A stretch of 64,000 bases of DNA from Skeletonema tropicum (Eukaryota; Bacillariophyta; Thalassiosirophyceae; Thalassiosirales; Thalassiosiraceae), in assembly GCA_037178625.1 (NCBI GenBank), contig CM074129.1, positions 4,153,963 to 4,217,962 on the forward strand, read 5' to 3'. Under the pieces are notes generated by a model, which ran no database searches, was not told the origin of the DNA, and worked only from the letters and a program-made list of their open reading frames with translations. This document shows positions 1 to 9,712 of this stretch, piece after piece. Numbering within the stretch: the stretch's first letter is position 1; the number at the start of each line of letters is the position of its first letter. The translations under genes were made by a program, and so were the position numbers.

Positions 1-1889
1 GACGTTATTATCCATCATGATGAGCCGAGGATGTAGTTTGAAGAACGGACCGCAGACAAGGACGTTACTATCCATCATGATGAGCGGATGATAATCTAAC
101 CCGAATTGATGGAGAAACGCCCTGCGGCAAAGGGGAAACAAAGCTGAAGAGAATAGATTGATGGAGAAACGCCCTGCGGCAAAAGGACGAACAAATGTAC
201 GAGAATAAGGGACGAACAAATGTACGAGCCGTGACTACCAAGGCATAACGAAATACTCCATAGCATCTTACCAATGAGGAGTCCAGAGTGAAGGACGATT
301 GAACAACATGGTGAAAACAATGCGCACTGAACTGGAGACGGGTTGACATCCAAGACCGGGAGACACTCGATATGATCAAGAATAGGGGCAGCAATACCTC
401 GTGTAGACCAATAATTGAATGTCAAGCAGGGGAGAATATTGATACTTGACATTCCCAATATGGCACAGAAGAGGCAGATAAAAGAGATGACATAGACGAG
501 GCAGATAAACGAGACAGAGAAGAGACAGAGAAGAAGAGGCAGATAAAAGAGATGGCATAGACGAGGCAGATAAGAGAGACAGAGACCAATGTAACAAGGA
601 GTTGCCCTCATAACAGTTGCTAATGATGCACGCTAATCATAGTGCAAGACGTGAAGGTACATATGACACTACTGATGAATGTGGATTAAACGCCAGATGT
701 CAAGCTAGGAAGAACGTGATGCACGTCTTATCACCCGACATAATGGCAGAGGAAATCAACGAGGTAGTACAGACCAAGATATCGGCAGAAGAGCGCAAAT
801 GAAGAAATGATGTTGAAGAACGCCTTGGGCCTTGGTCGGGTCGAATGGAAGCAACATGAGAAAGATTGGATGACCCACAGAGCGGCTATATAGCATCAAG
901 TTGACCTTGTATCGTGATAACTATGGTGTGAACACCGTGATACCTTACATGGGCATAATTGCGTTAGCAGAGCAGAGCAAAACATTTCCGACAAGCCGAC
1001 TCGATAGCTTAGTGATTATTGTCAGTGAGTTTCATGAAACTAGGACGTTAAGACCACGCGTAGTACCCGCAGTTGAGGTGACTGCTGACAATACTTGAGA
1101 GCAATTGCATGACAAGCACTGCGGGAGCGCCCTAACACATTTGGAGACGATTCTAGATGCATCGACAACGAGCCTTCTTAGTATGAGACGACAACAACAA
1201 CTAGACTTTGCATCGACTTACTTGTAGTAGGACACTCAGACCAGGGATCGCAAATTCATATTATCAAACGATACTGGAGCTGCAAATGAGTTTGAATATA
1301 TCAGGCGAGACCAATCTCAAACGGCACGAGAAGGTCTGACAGAGTACGGGGTGCCATCGATAGGTTATCGTGGACGGTTAGATGCCGATTGTGGTAGACG
1401 GAGTAAAGCCACCACAGACTTCATGAGACTGATTCGACCAATCACCAACTCGACCAACAAAAGACTCGGCATACGGGGAGAATATGAGTGATATACCTCG
1501 CTCGTGATGCTGAAACACGAGATATAGGCCAGGCTAATGCGAGTTGAACTAGAGGCGCACTGGACAATTTGATGCACAAATGTAAATGACTGGAACGAGG
1601 CGATATGACCGACTTAAACGAGGCGATATAACCACGACAACAAGAGACCGACTTAAAGATGTAGAGATATGCGAGAGGTGATGAGGCAATAGCAGGAGAG
1701 CCAACACCAACATACCAAGGAAGTCACACGCTAACTCTGGAAGCACGACATCCCACATGTTACACAAGCAATACAGGCGACACATATCGGAACATAGAAG
1801 AGGTTGCGAGGAAATGATTCCTTGAACAGCCAGACGCATCATTGCCGCGAATAGAACAGCCAGGCGCATCAAGGTTTGGGCTCATAAAA

Positions 1890-3330
1890 CAGCACAGATA
1901 CAGATCCAGATCCGTCACCCACGGGACAATGCCTACCTCATCTACATAACTGCCATTAGACGTACCGGCCACCGATTTTTGTATGGGCAACGCACGCTTG
2001 AATTTAAGTGAGAACGTGGCTCGAAGCTAGAATCACTTGAGATAGTGAAGATAAAGGGAATGAAGTGAAGACTCGTCACTATGCGCAACATGATTTACAA
2101 CGTACAGAACTATGCTTGCCAAAGGTGTATACAGGATGAAGAGTCACTCTCAAGACACGCGATTAGGGACACCATCCATCGTCCATTATGAGATAATATC
2201 GGTCGACGTAGATGACATCCTACCAAGAACCAAGAACCAAGAACCCGAACGAGGTGATGATTAAGCTCTGAGAGAATAACAAACGACCTCGGGCAGGAAG
2301 AAGGACATGGCAAGAGCCTCTGAGACAACACGACGAATGAGAAGGAGGAGAGAGAACTCAATCAATTAAGTATCCAGAACGCCAGAACTAGACACCGGAC
2401 TAAAGCGGTGAAAGAGGTAAAGATACCAGCAACCCATTTCTGTACGACGATCAATTCTGACTTGGACCGTCTCTACGATGTGGTCAAAGCACCTCGTGAC
2501 ACTCGGGCATACAGAACCGCGATGCATATGAGGAGTTGCATTGAAAGGATGCAATCGGGCATACAGAACCGCGATGCATATGAGGAGTTACATTAAAAGG
2601 ATGTACATTGAAAGGTATTTACGTTTACGGGGAGACCGTAGAGGCTAGTGAAGATTGATCCAGCCGGTATGTAGGGATCATTTTGACCGCACTTCGTCTT
2701 GGACACCTCGAAAGCTGTTTACGGAATTATACGTTACCTGGATAGGTATCCAGATAGGAGACTTGCTATGTCTACAATACATGTCGAAGAAGCCCCAAAG
2801 CATAGCACAGATTGGAAGGATTTTTACGGGAGACGATTGAGGAAGACCCAGCGGAAATACCAGTTCCGTTGGGAGAGAAGGTGAGGATCAGAATCTTATC
2901 GTTCAATAAACAAGGAGCAGAGTACGGTTGAATTTACAAATCTTGGAGCCGACACCGAGATGGTAGCGATGCGCTTCGCGAGAGGTTCGACAGTTGCACT
3001 GAAGATCAACCTAAAGATGTTCGCTGTACCAACTGACTGAGCACATTCGCGGTACCAATTGACTGAGCACCTGATTTCTTTTGTGACAATGACAGTATGG
3101 TGAAGGTTACGAATACTCCAACATCCGCTACAAAACTCAGTCAGACACCTTATCATCAAGGGGGAGTATACCGCAACAGGAATTTTACAATGTCGATAAT
3201 ACCTCCTGGACGGAGCCAACTACTCAGACACACTCAAGAAGATATCACCTTTATACAAGAGGATTCAACTTTATATTACCCAAATCAGTGCACGATAGTG
3301 GATGAGAAGATTTCCAATGAGACTTAGCTT
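1890..3330 (+). pseudogene. copia-type pol relic: reverse transcriptase and RNase H
   Basis: Read in shifting plus-strand frames, this segment keeps landmarks of a Ty1/copia pol in the right order. Near 1918 there is a DNAYLI stretch like the DV.NAYL motif of reverse transcriptase. At 2190-2222 there is YEII.VDVDDIL, matching the YVDDIL catalytic box with Tyr changed to Asp. ITNDLG follows at about 2276. At 2705-2745 comes AVYGIIRYLDRYPD, like the A.KRI.RYL.GT.D segment, then NKEQSTVEF near 2910 and CDNDSMVKV with PTSATK near 3080-3130, which resemble the end of copia RNase H. Stops and frame changes interrupt it throughout, so it is dead. Family assignment is inferred from motif order, which I cannot align formally. 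Confidence 0.6.
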
Positions 3331-3367
3331 TATGAATCGCAAGCGTAAGCTTACAATTCACGGGGAG

Positions 3368-3542
3368 CGTTTCGTGTAGCACAGAACGTCTCATTCCCTT
3401 AGACGATCACTCACTTCTCACCAATCTTTATCCTTGTTATGTATCCTTACCATGTAATTATATTATTAGTTGATGTTATCGCAGTAGTACTGATTAGTCT
3501 GTATATATTACATAATCATTAACGTAGAGTGAGAAACGAATC
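3368..3542 (+). repeat. 3' LTR of copia-like element copy 1
   Basis: A 175 bp LTR nearly identical to those at 51336-51507 and 57897-58069, with a few substitutions and a short TA expansion near 3510. It starts CGTTTCGTG and ends GAAACGAATC, so it lacks the usual TG...CA ends. It is preceded by the purine run CGGGGAG. Confidence 0.85.
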
Positions 3543-3648
3543 GCAGACGCGTATGAAAGATGTCAAGAGTTCAACCTTGCTGATCCTCGTTTGGCTCCAT
3601 CTTCGTCAGAAGCGTTCCCCCGGGCCCGCCCCCTCTCAGCTACCTACT

Positions 3649-5142
3649 TATGTCGTGAAAGAAACCTTTCACACATCTATCGTACTGATATAGGAGTTTT
3701 CATATGTCCGGTCAGGTAAGGTTTAACCTCATTGTTTCAAGTCGTACTTTCGACACGCACCAAGTTTGAGTACAATATGTACCTGTTCGTGGAACATGAA
3801 CTACAGAAGAGTACTTATGTATGTTGCAAGTACAACTTTGGAGTAAGCATGTGTGTGAAGGAGATAAGAAGTAGTAGTCTACAGAGAGACATAAGTAACA
3901 TGACAAATGCACAATATTTACTCCTAGCTCGTTATTACTTCATGTAGCTGCGTTTCCTTTCGCTGCGTATCTATTTCCTAATTGCCCCCATTCTTTCACT
4001 CAAAAGAAAGGTTTAATCATTTAGGTACAAGTCTCTGATGCTTCTGCAGGATACTGCCGGTCTTTTCTTCTCATCCTTGCTAGCCGCATCATCTGAGATC
4101 TTCTCACTCGACTCTTCTTCTTCTTCATCATCTGATATGTCTGCGCAGTTCATCCGTTCAAACATAGTGATGATGTCTTCGTAGATGAACGAACTCGGAT
4201 GACCCTCGAATGCAAGTCTTGTTTGGCGAATGCCTCCGTCTTGAACTCGGACAGGATACGACGTCTTCGAACCCTTCCTGCGCTTCATTACAGGTCCTTG
4301 GGAAGTCATGATGCTTGTGCTCTGCATCACTTGTTCGTCATCTTCTATGCATCGGAGAGCCTTTGTTAGGTTCAACTTGTTGGATAAGTAAGAGAAGGTG
4401 TCCCAACCAATCACACGCTGGCTTTCTGTTGGTTCGAACTTGGTCTTGACCTTGATACCTGTGGCTGAGTTGTCCCCTGCTCCTGTTGCTTCCTTGGGCG
4501 TGGTGCTAGCTTGTTTATTCATCTTCTCTGCGCTGCAGCTATCATTCAATAACAATACATACTTCATAATACTTATGAGCGTCTGGCAGGGAGGAGCGTC
4601 TACTTGGCAGGGTAGGTGTACAAAAGTAGCAAACTTGCTGTGATTGCGCGCAAATGTGACTTTTCAAGATACTGTTAAAAAGTTTATAAAGTTCAAGGTT
4701 CAAGTGGAATTCTCTAAGGTCTATCTATTTACTTTCCAACGAGTTCTTATTCTGTGAAACGTTTAATTTCGGAAAAACTCAAATAACCCTAACCAGCGGA
4801 ACGAGCTGTGGATACCAAGACGAATACATCTCAATGAAGCGTAGCCTCAAGCGAGATTTCCTCCAAGCTCGTGCAAGTGATTTAGCGTAAGAAGATGAAG
4901 GCTTCTGGATTGGCATTTCTCATCTAATCGCATAGACCTGTATGCTCGAGGTGCAGGTTTGTAGACGTCGATGCGTACGTGCAGTCCTCGCAGAGCAGGC
5001 GAGACAGGACTCATACCAGTACGCCAATCCGATCCGATCCGATCCAAAAGTCCATCAGATCAGAGATAATGGGGTATTCCGGGGTGTAAAGTCAGTTGAA
5101 TCGGCGTCGATGGGCGGGAAACGAGCCGATCTCAAACGCAGC
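3649..5142. repeat. 1.5 kb dispersed repeat, copy A
   Basis: Similarity to a second copy starts at TATGTCGTGAAAGAAACC and ends at CTCAAACGCAGC. The second copy runs from 6535 to 9478, interrupted by extra DNA. This uninterrupted copy shows what the repeat looks like without the 987 bp TIR element found in copy B. It contains one minus-strand ORF of 184 codons, and the rest is non-coding. I see no clear terminal inverted repeats or target duplication, so the mechanism of spread is unknown. Confidence 0.8.
4013..4567 (-). CDS. Unrecognised 184 aa acidic protein inside repeat A
   Basis: An ATG-initiated ORF of 184 codons. I do not recognise the family. The N-terminal 30 residues are polar, a basic patch (KRRKGSK) lies near residue 95, and the C-terminal third is strongly acidic (ISDDEEEEESSEKISDD) before a short basic end. 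No signal peptide or membrane segment is visible. A near-identical ORF lies at 6902-7453; between the two I count only two amino-acid changes (A/V and G/E near residue 30) besides a different N-terminus. Preservation of the frame in both copies suggests the ORF was coding until recently, either as the product of a mobile element or as a gene duplicated with its surroundings. Whether it is expressed is unknown. Confidence 0.5.
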   Translation of the reverse strand: MKYVLLLNDSCSAEKMNKQASTTPKEATGAGDNSATGIKVKTKFEPTESQRVIGWDTFSYLSNKLNLTKALRCIEDDEQVMQSTSIMTSQGPVMKRRKGSKTSYPVRVQDGGIRQTRLAFEGHPSSFIYEDIITMFERMNCADISDDEEEEESSEKISDDAASKDEKKRPAVSCRSIRDLYLND

Positions 5143-6184
5143 CCCTCATGGCACTGCCGGCATGACCATGACCATGAAATAAACATAACAAGGTCGATCG
5201 ACTGAATCTCAACGGATACGGCTATAACGACGTGAACATGATATCGGCACATTTGGCATGGGCAGAACCGACCTCATACATTAATATAATGCAATACTTT
5301 ACGCAACAACAGTGGTGAGTTGGTGGCCGCTGTATTGCCTATAGAAAGTCGATCACATCGCGTATTGCTGTGCTGTGACATGCGTCCGAGGTCGGGAGAC
5401 TACTCCACCGTCGCACTTAGTTCACCCTACACAGGATCTTTAGACACATGTCTGAGTCACTTGGGACAAGCAAGCGGCAAATGTGTGATGGTCCCTCTTC
5501 CCTCTCTCTCGAGCTGGTGTAAGCGGAATGAACATGAAGGCCAACGACGAGCAGCCGCCGAAGACACAGCAAGAAAGCGATGGCTCCCGCATGCTCTCCA
5601 AACTCAAATTCAAACGATGGCATGCATGCAGAAGGAAGAAAAGGACAGAGTTGTGTGGGATGTTAGGTTTAAGTATTTATTTGTTGAATCCGGGGGAATG
5701 AGACAGCTGCCTTCAGCTGTTTCTGCTCCATTCGACTGTCCGTCCATCAATCATCTACAAGAAGTTGTCAAAGCCCAGACTAAACACCCAACTCTTCGGC
5801 AGAGAAATTTGCTTCGCAACGGATCAGCCGCACTAAAGGCCCTTTCCATCCTCTACAACAAACACGATGACCCACAGTCCAAATCATCACCCAACAACCG
5901 TTGCGACGATGAAACCCCTTCTCATTACTCAACTGTAAGATGATACACTATTGTCCGTAGAGACAACCTTTCATTTACCTAACACTTTCCCCACAGATAG
6001 CCCTTCACGTAACCACGTGCGTAACAACATGGGAACATATGATAACGGATCCAGTTCTTCCAAAGCCCAACGATTGTTCTGCAACATGCGTCGCTTTATC
6101 ATACGCCATGAATCTACAACCATAGCCAATGCGAGATCCCAAAAATATAGGCAAAGCAGCGGGATAAAGTCCAGAGAATCCAAC
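5143..6184. other. Spacer with no convincing gene
   Basis: One open frame at 5320-5943 on the plus strand (about 207 codons) begins at TTG rather than ATG and shows no family features, so I do not call it a gene. The segment 5790-5900 resembles 32990-33130, including the shared words 'ggcagagaa.tttgcttcgc' and 'gacccacagtccaa'. It may therefore be a fragment of the same decayed RING-Sel1-associated sequence. Confidence 0.4.
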
Positions 6185-6531
6185 TTAGTTTATTGTGTGT
6201 TTGATGACAAAAACTGGTCCAGACAAGCTCCCCCTTGATGTCACTTGAAGCTGCACTTTTACCAGATAAATTGGTGTTCACAAAAGTGAGGTGGTAGACC
6301 CAGCAGCCATTCCTGATAATCCCGTCCGCAATGTGCCCTCCTTAACATACATCCCTTCCAAAAGCTGATCCACAGCACTCTGTATCCCAAATGCAATGCA
6401 TTGTTCAAAACTTTTGCTACAAAGTGGTAATGATAGTCCACGAAAAAAAGCTCGAAGTCCACCCTCGTTGTAGATATTACGTGCACATTTATGTGCCATA
6501 TGCTGACGTTGTTGCTGTATTTGGTCGCGCT
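6185..6531 (-). pseudogene. Mitochondrial carrier (SLC25) fragment, disrupted
   Basis: The minus-strand reading gives the end of one carrier repeat and the start of the next. It opens with DQIQQQRQH and a stretch ending NEGGLRAFFRGLSLPL, which matches the EG...FYRGL..PL pattern of mitochondrial carriers. LSGMAAGSTTSLL follows, then an in-frame TGA, then TPIYLVKVQLQ, which corresponds to the P.[DE]..K...Q carrier signature with Tyr in place of the acidic residue. Intact carriers are about 300 residues, and only about 115 codons remain here. The upstream side is cut by the start of repeat B at 6535, where a TAG appears. An intact paralogue elsewhere would be the working gene. The family call is firm; the substrate cannot be told. 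Confidence 0.7.
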
Positions 6532-6901
6532 AGCTATGTCGTGAAAGAAACCTTTCACACACCTTTCGTACTGATAGGAGTTTTCATGATGTCCGGTCAG
6601 GTAAGGTTTAACCTCATTGTTTCAAGTCGTACTTTCGACACGCACAAGTTTGAGTACAATACCTCTGTTCGTGGAACATGAACTACAGAAGAGTACTCAT
6701 GTACTTATGTTGCAAGTACAACTTTGGAGTAAGCATGTGCGTGAAGGAGATAAGAAGTAGTAGTCGTCTACAGAGAGACATAAGTAACATGACAAATGCA
6801 CAACATTAACTCCTGGCTCGTTATTACTTCATGTAGCTGCGTATCTTTTAGCTGCGTATCTATTTCCTAATTCCCCTCATTCTTTCACTCAAAAGAAAGG
6901 T

Positions 6902-7453
6902 TTAATCGTTTAGGTACAAGTCTCTGATGCTTCTGCAGGATACTGCCGGTCTTTTCTTCTCATCCTTGCTAGCCGCATCATCTGAGATCTTCTCACTCGA
7001 CTCTTCTTCTTCTTCATCATCTGATATGTCTGCGCAGTTCATCCGTTCAAACATAGTGATGATGTCTTCGTAGATGAACGAACTCGGATGACCCTCGAAT
7101 GCAAGTCTTGTTTGGCGAATGCCTCCGTCTTGAACTCGGACAGGATACGACGTCTTCGAACCCTTCCTGCGCTTCATTACAGGTCCTTGGGAAGTCATGA
7201 TGCTTGTGCTCTGCATCACTTGTTCGTCATCTTCTATGCATCGGAGAGCCTTTGTTAGGTTCAACTTGTTGGATAAGTAAGAGAAGGTGTCCCAACCAAT
7301 CACACGCTGGCTTTCTGTTGGTTCGAACTTGGTCTTGACCTTGATACCTGTGGCTGAGTTGTCCTCTGCTCCTGTTACTTCCTTGGGCGTGGTGCTAGCT
7401 TGTTTATTCATCTTCTCTGCGCTGCAGCTATCATTCAATAACAATATGTACAT
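6902..7453 (-). CDS. Unrecognised 183 aa acidic protein inside repeat B
   Basis: Near-identical paralogue of the ORF at 4013-4567: same length within one codon, same acidic C-terminal tract and same basic patch. The start region differs (MYILLLND against MKYVLLLND) because a short indel shifts the first codons. One synonymous and two amino-acid-changing differences were seen by eye, so the duplication is recent. Function unknown. Confidence 0.5.
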   Translation of the reverse strand: MYILLLNDSCSAEKMNKQASTTPKEVTGAEDNSATGIKVKTKFEPTESQRVIGWDTFSYLSNKLNLTKALRCIEDDEQVMQSTSIMTSQGPVMKRRKGSKTSYPVRVQDGGIRQTRLAFEGHPSSFIYEDIITMFERMNCADISDDEEEEESSEKISDDAASKDEKKRPAVSCRSIRDLYLND

Positions 7454-8066
7454 ACTTCAATAATGAGCGTCGCGCAGGGTGTAAACTAAAGTAGCAAACC
7501 TGCTGTGATTGCGCAGGCAAATTGTCCAAGATACTGTATATATTGGCTTAACATATTGGGCTCGGTGGCGTGCCCGCAACTTTCTTATGTAGATGGTGGG
7601 GGGTATCCACAGTTGTTTGGCCACGTGGGCGACGTCCCCAAAGAGCACAAAAAGCGCCCACTATCCGGAACAATAGGCCAAGGCCAACATTGAGTGCTCT
7701 CTTTTCTTATACCCCTGCCATAAAAAATATCTATTGAACATTGATAAATAATAAGGAAAATGAAAATATTTTGAGATTCAACTTCGCTGTTGGAAGCAGA
7801 TTTGAGATGGGATATTAACTTCACTTAGGTTTTTAGGAGTATTTACAACACATCAGAACAGTTTTATTGACCGTACGATAGACAAACTTCCCCGAGCGCA
7901 ACCAACTTAGGAGTAGTACATAGTGACGTTGTGCAATATGCCGAAAAGCTGTATGTACACAGTTGATCGGCACGAAGACAAAAACGAGAGTAGCAAACTT
8001 GCTGTGATTGCGCAGCGCAAATGTGACTTCTTTTGTGATTGATTGAATCTATTTCAAGATACTGTA

Positions 8067-9053
8067 TCTCTTTGTCGTTTCGGGTGCCACTTGTCACCTA
8101 TTTGTACCTCTATAGGCGTACGCTAAAATCATTAATAAATCAACTTTTAGCAAAAACCAAGGATACAGCGTGAAAGAGCACATCCGATTTTATTGCAGCA
8201 TATTTTCATGTTATCATTAGTGCTAGAAGAACAAAAATAACATGCTCGAAAAAAGTCAACCACGCAAAAAAATGAAGAGGCACCTAATATGACCAAATAA
8301 TCCCGACCCTCGGCATTTGCTGTTATTACCATTATCAGCGCCTACCCTGCCATCAATTCCATCCCCGACACCAACAAATTTATCCCCAACAATGGCGCTC
8401 TCCAAAAGACCCGTATTAGTTGAGCATCGGTGTCACCTATCATCACCATTCGTTGTGAATGTGCATCGCCGTAAAATACCTTGGTTCATCATGTAAAGCA
8501 ATGAATATGCCAATGAGCAGCTTCTAGCGGCGCCCCACGGTCGATCACAATAGCATGGGAGTGTATTACCACTGATAGAGCAATCTACCCAACTAGCAGC
8601 GACGCTACAGCCAAATAGGTGGTGTGGTGATGCCCAATTTTAGCACAAAATTTGACGTCACTATCGTATGTAACACAATGAATATGTCAATGAGCAGCTT
8701 CTAGAGGCTCAATATAGTCGGCGGTGATAGTGCGGAAATGAATTACGAAAGGGGAAAGGTCATCTAAAGGCGTTGAATAATGAATTACATGGTATTTCCA
8801 TCGAGTTGGTGGTAAAAATATTTTTTTTTGTGGCGCGGATTCATCGCCCAACTACTATTACACTAAACCACAATGGTAATAAATATTTGGGCAAACCCAG
8901 CATACCGACACCTTCATAATAAGTAATATTAACATGTTGTATCATTTGGTGGTCATAACTGCGATGTAGGGAGTGTAATAACAGTGCTACAGTAGGCTAT
9001 TGAAAAAATATTATGGGTGCCAAAAGGCACCAAAATCTTAAACGACAAAGAGA
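8067..9053. mobile_element. 987 bp non-coding TIR element (MITE-like), TA target
   Basis: The ends are 14 bp perfect inverted repeats (TCTCTTTGTCGTTT at 8067, its complement ending at 9053), flanked on both sides by TA (8065-8066 and 9054-9055). Each end continues into a small hairpin built on GGTGCC/GGCACC. Repeat A reads through the corresponding site at about 4665 without the insert. The interior has no long ORF and holds a partial internal duplication (around 8498-8530 and 8676-8708, 'caatgaatatg.caatgagcagcttctag'). A TA duplication suggests a Tc1/mariner-type mobiliser, but no transposase is present. Confidence 0.65.
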
Positions 9054-9712
9054 TAGTGTTAAAGAGTTTATAAAGTTCAAGGTTCAAGTTGAAGTCTTTA
9101 ATTTCGGAAAAACTCAAATAACCCTAACCAGCGGAACGAGCTGTGGATACCAAGACAGAATACATCTCGATGAAGCGTAGCCTCAAGCGAGATGTCCTCC
9201 AAGCTCGTGCTATTGATTCAGCGTAAGAAGATGAAGGCTTCTGGATTGGCATTTCTCATCTAATCGCACCGGCCTGTACGCTCGAGGTGCAGGTTTGTAG
9301 ACGTCGATGCGTACGTGCAGTCCTCGCAGAGCAGGCGAGACAGGACTCATACCAGTACGCCAATCCGATCCGATCCGATCCAAATGACCATCAGATCAGA
9401 GATAATGGGGTATTCCGGGGTGTAAAGTCAGTTGAATCGGCGTCGATGTGCAGGAAACGAGCCGATCTCAAACGCAGCACACTCTCTCTATGCCCTGCTT
9501 GTGAATCATCATCGCCACACAGCACCATGCATCACCAACACATACTCTATTTTAATTTATTATTCCTAAAGCAAGGAGATGTATACTTTAATCTTTGCTC
9601 TTGTATTAAACCGTGTATGAAACAGTTAGTAGAGAAGTGTTATGATAATTCGGAGTAGTTCTGGGGCGGCAGAGGTAACTATCTAAGTAATTGAGCCTAA
9701 TAAGTTGCAAAA

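Larger units (their letters stand above)
1..3542 (+). mobile_element. 3' part of a decayed Ty1/copia-like LTR element, copy 1
   Basis: This stretch matches 54521-58069 almost base for base, with scattered substitutions and small indels, and similarity stops exactly at the end of an LTR. A precise element end argues for a separate insertion rather than a segmental duplication. The window cuts off the 5' part. Short repeats make up much of the first 600 bases, for example two runs of a 'gatggagaaacgccctgcgg' unit and several 'gaggcagataaa' units. No ORF exceeds about 170 codons, and the longest ones run antisense through the repetitive part. On the plus strand the second half keeps the outline of a copia pol (separate entry). 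It ends with a purine tract CGGGGAG directly before the LTR, as expected of a polypurine tract. Confidence 0.8.
6535..9478. repeat. 1.5 kb dispersed repeat, copy B, expanded by insertions
   Basis: This copy matches repeat A (3649-5142) at 6535-7530, 7988-8066 and 9056-9478. Between the first two blocks lies about 450 bp of unrelated DNA flanked by a duplicated segment (agtagcaaac.tgctgtgattgcgc ... gatactgta). Between the last two lies a 987 bp TIR element. The left end abuts the mitochondrial-carrier relic. The copy also carries the second 183-codon ORF. Confidence 0.75.

Noticed and set aside
3649..5142. Terminal inverted repeats of the 1.5 kb repeat
   Set aside because: No complementary ends or target duplication could be found, so it is not called a transposon.
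5320..5943. 207-codon plus-strand ORF
   Set aside because: Begins at TTG, has no domain or clear composition, and overlaps a degraded repeat fragment.
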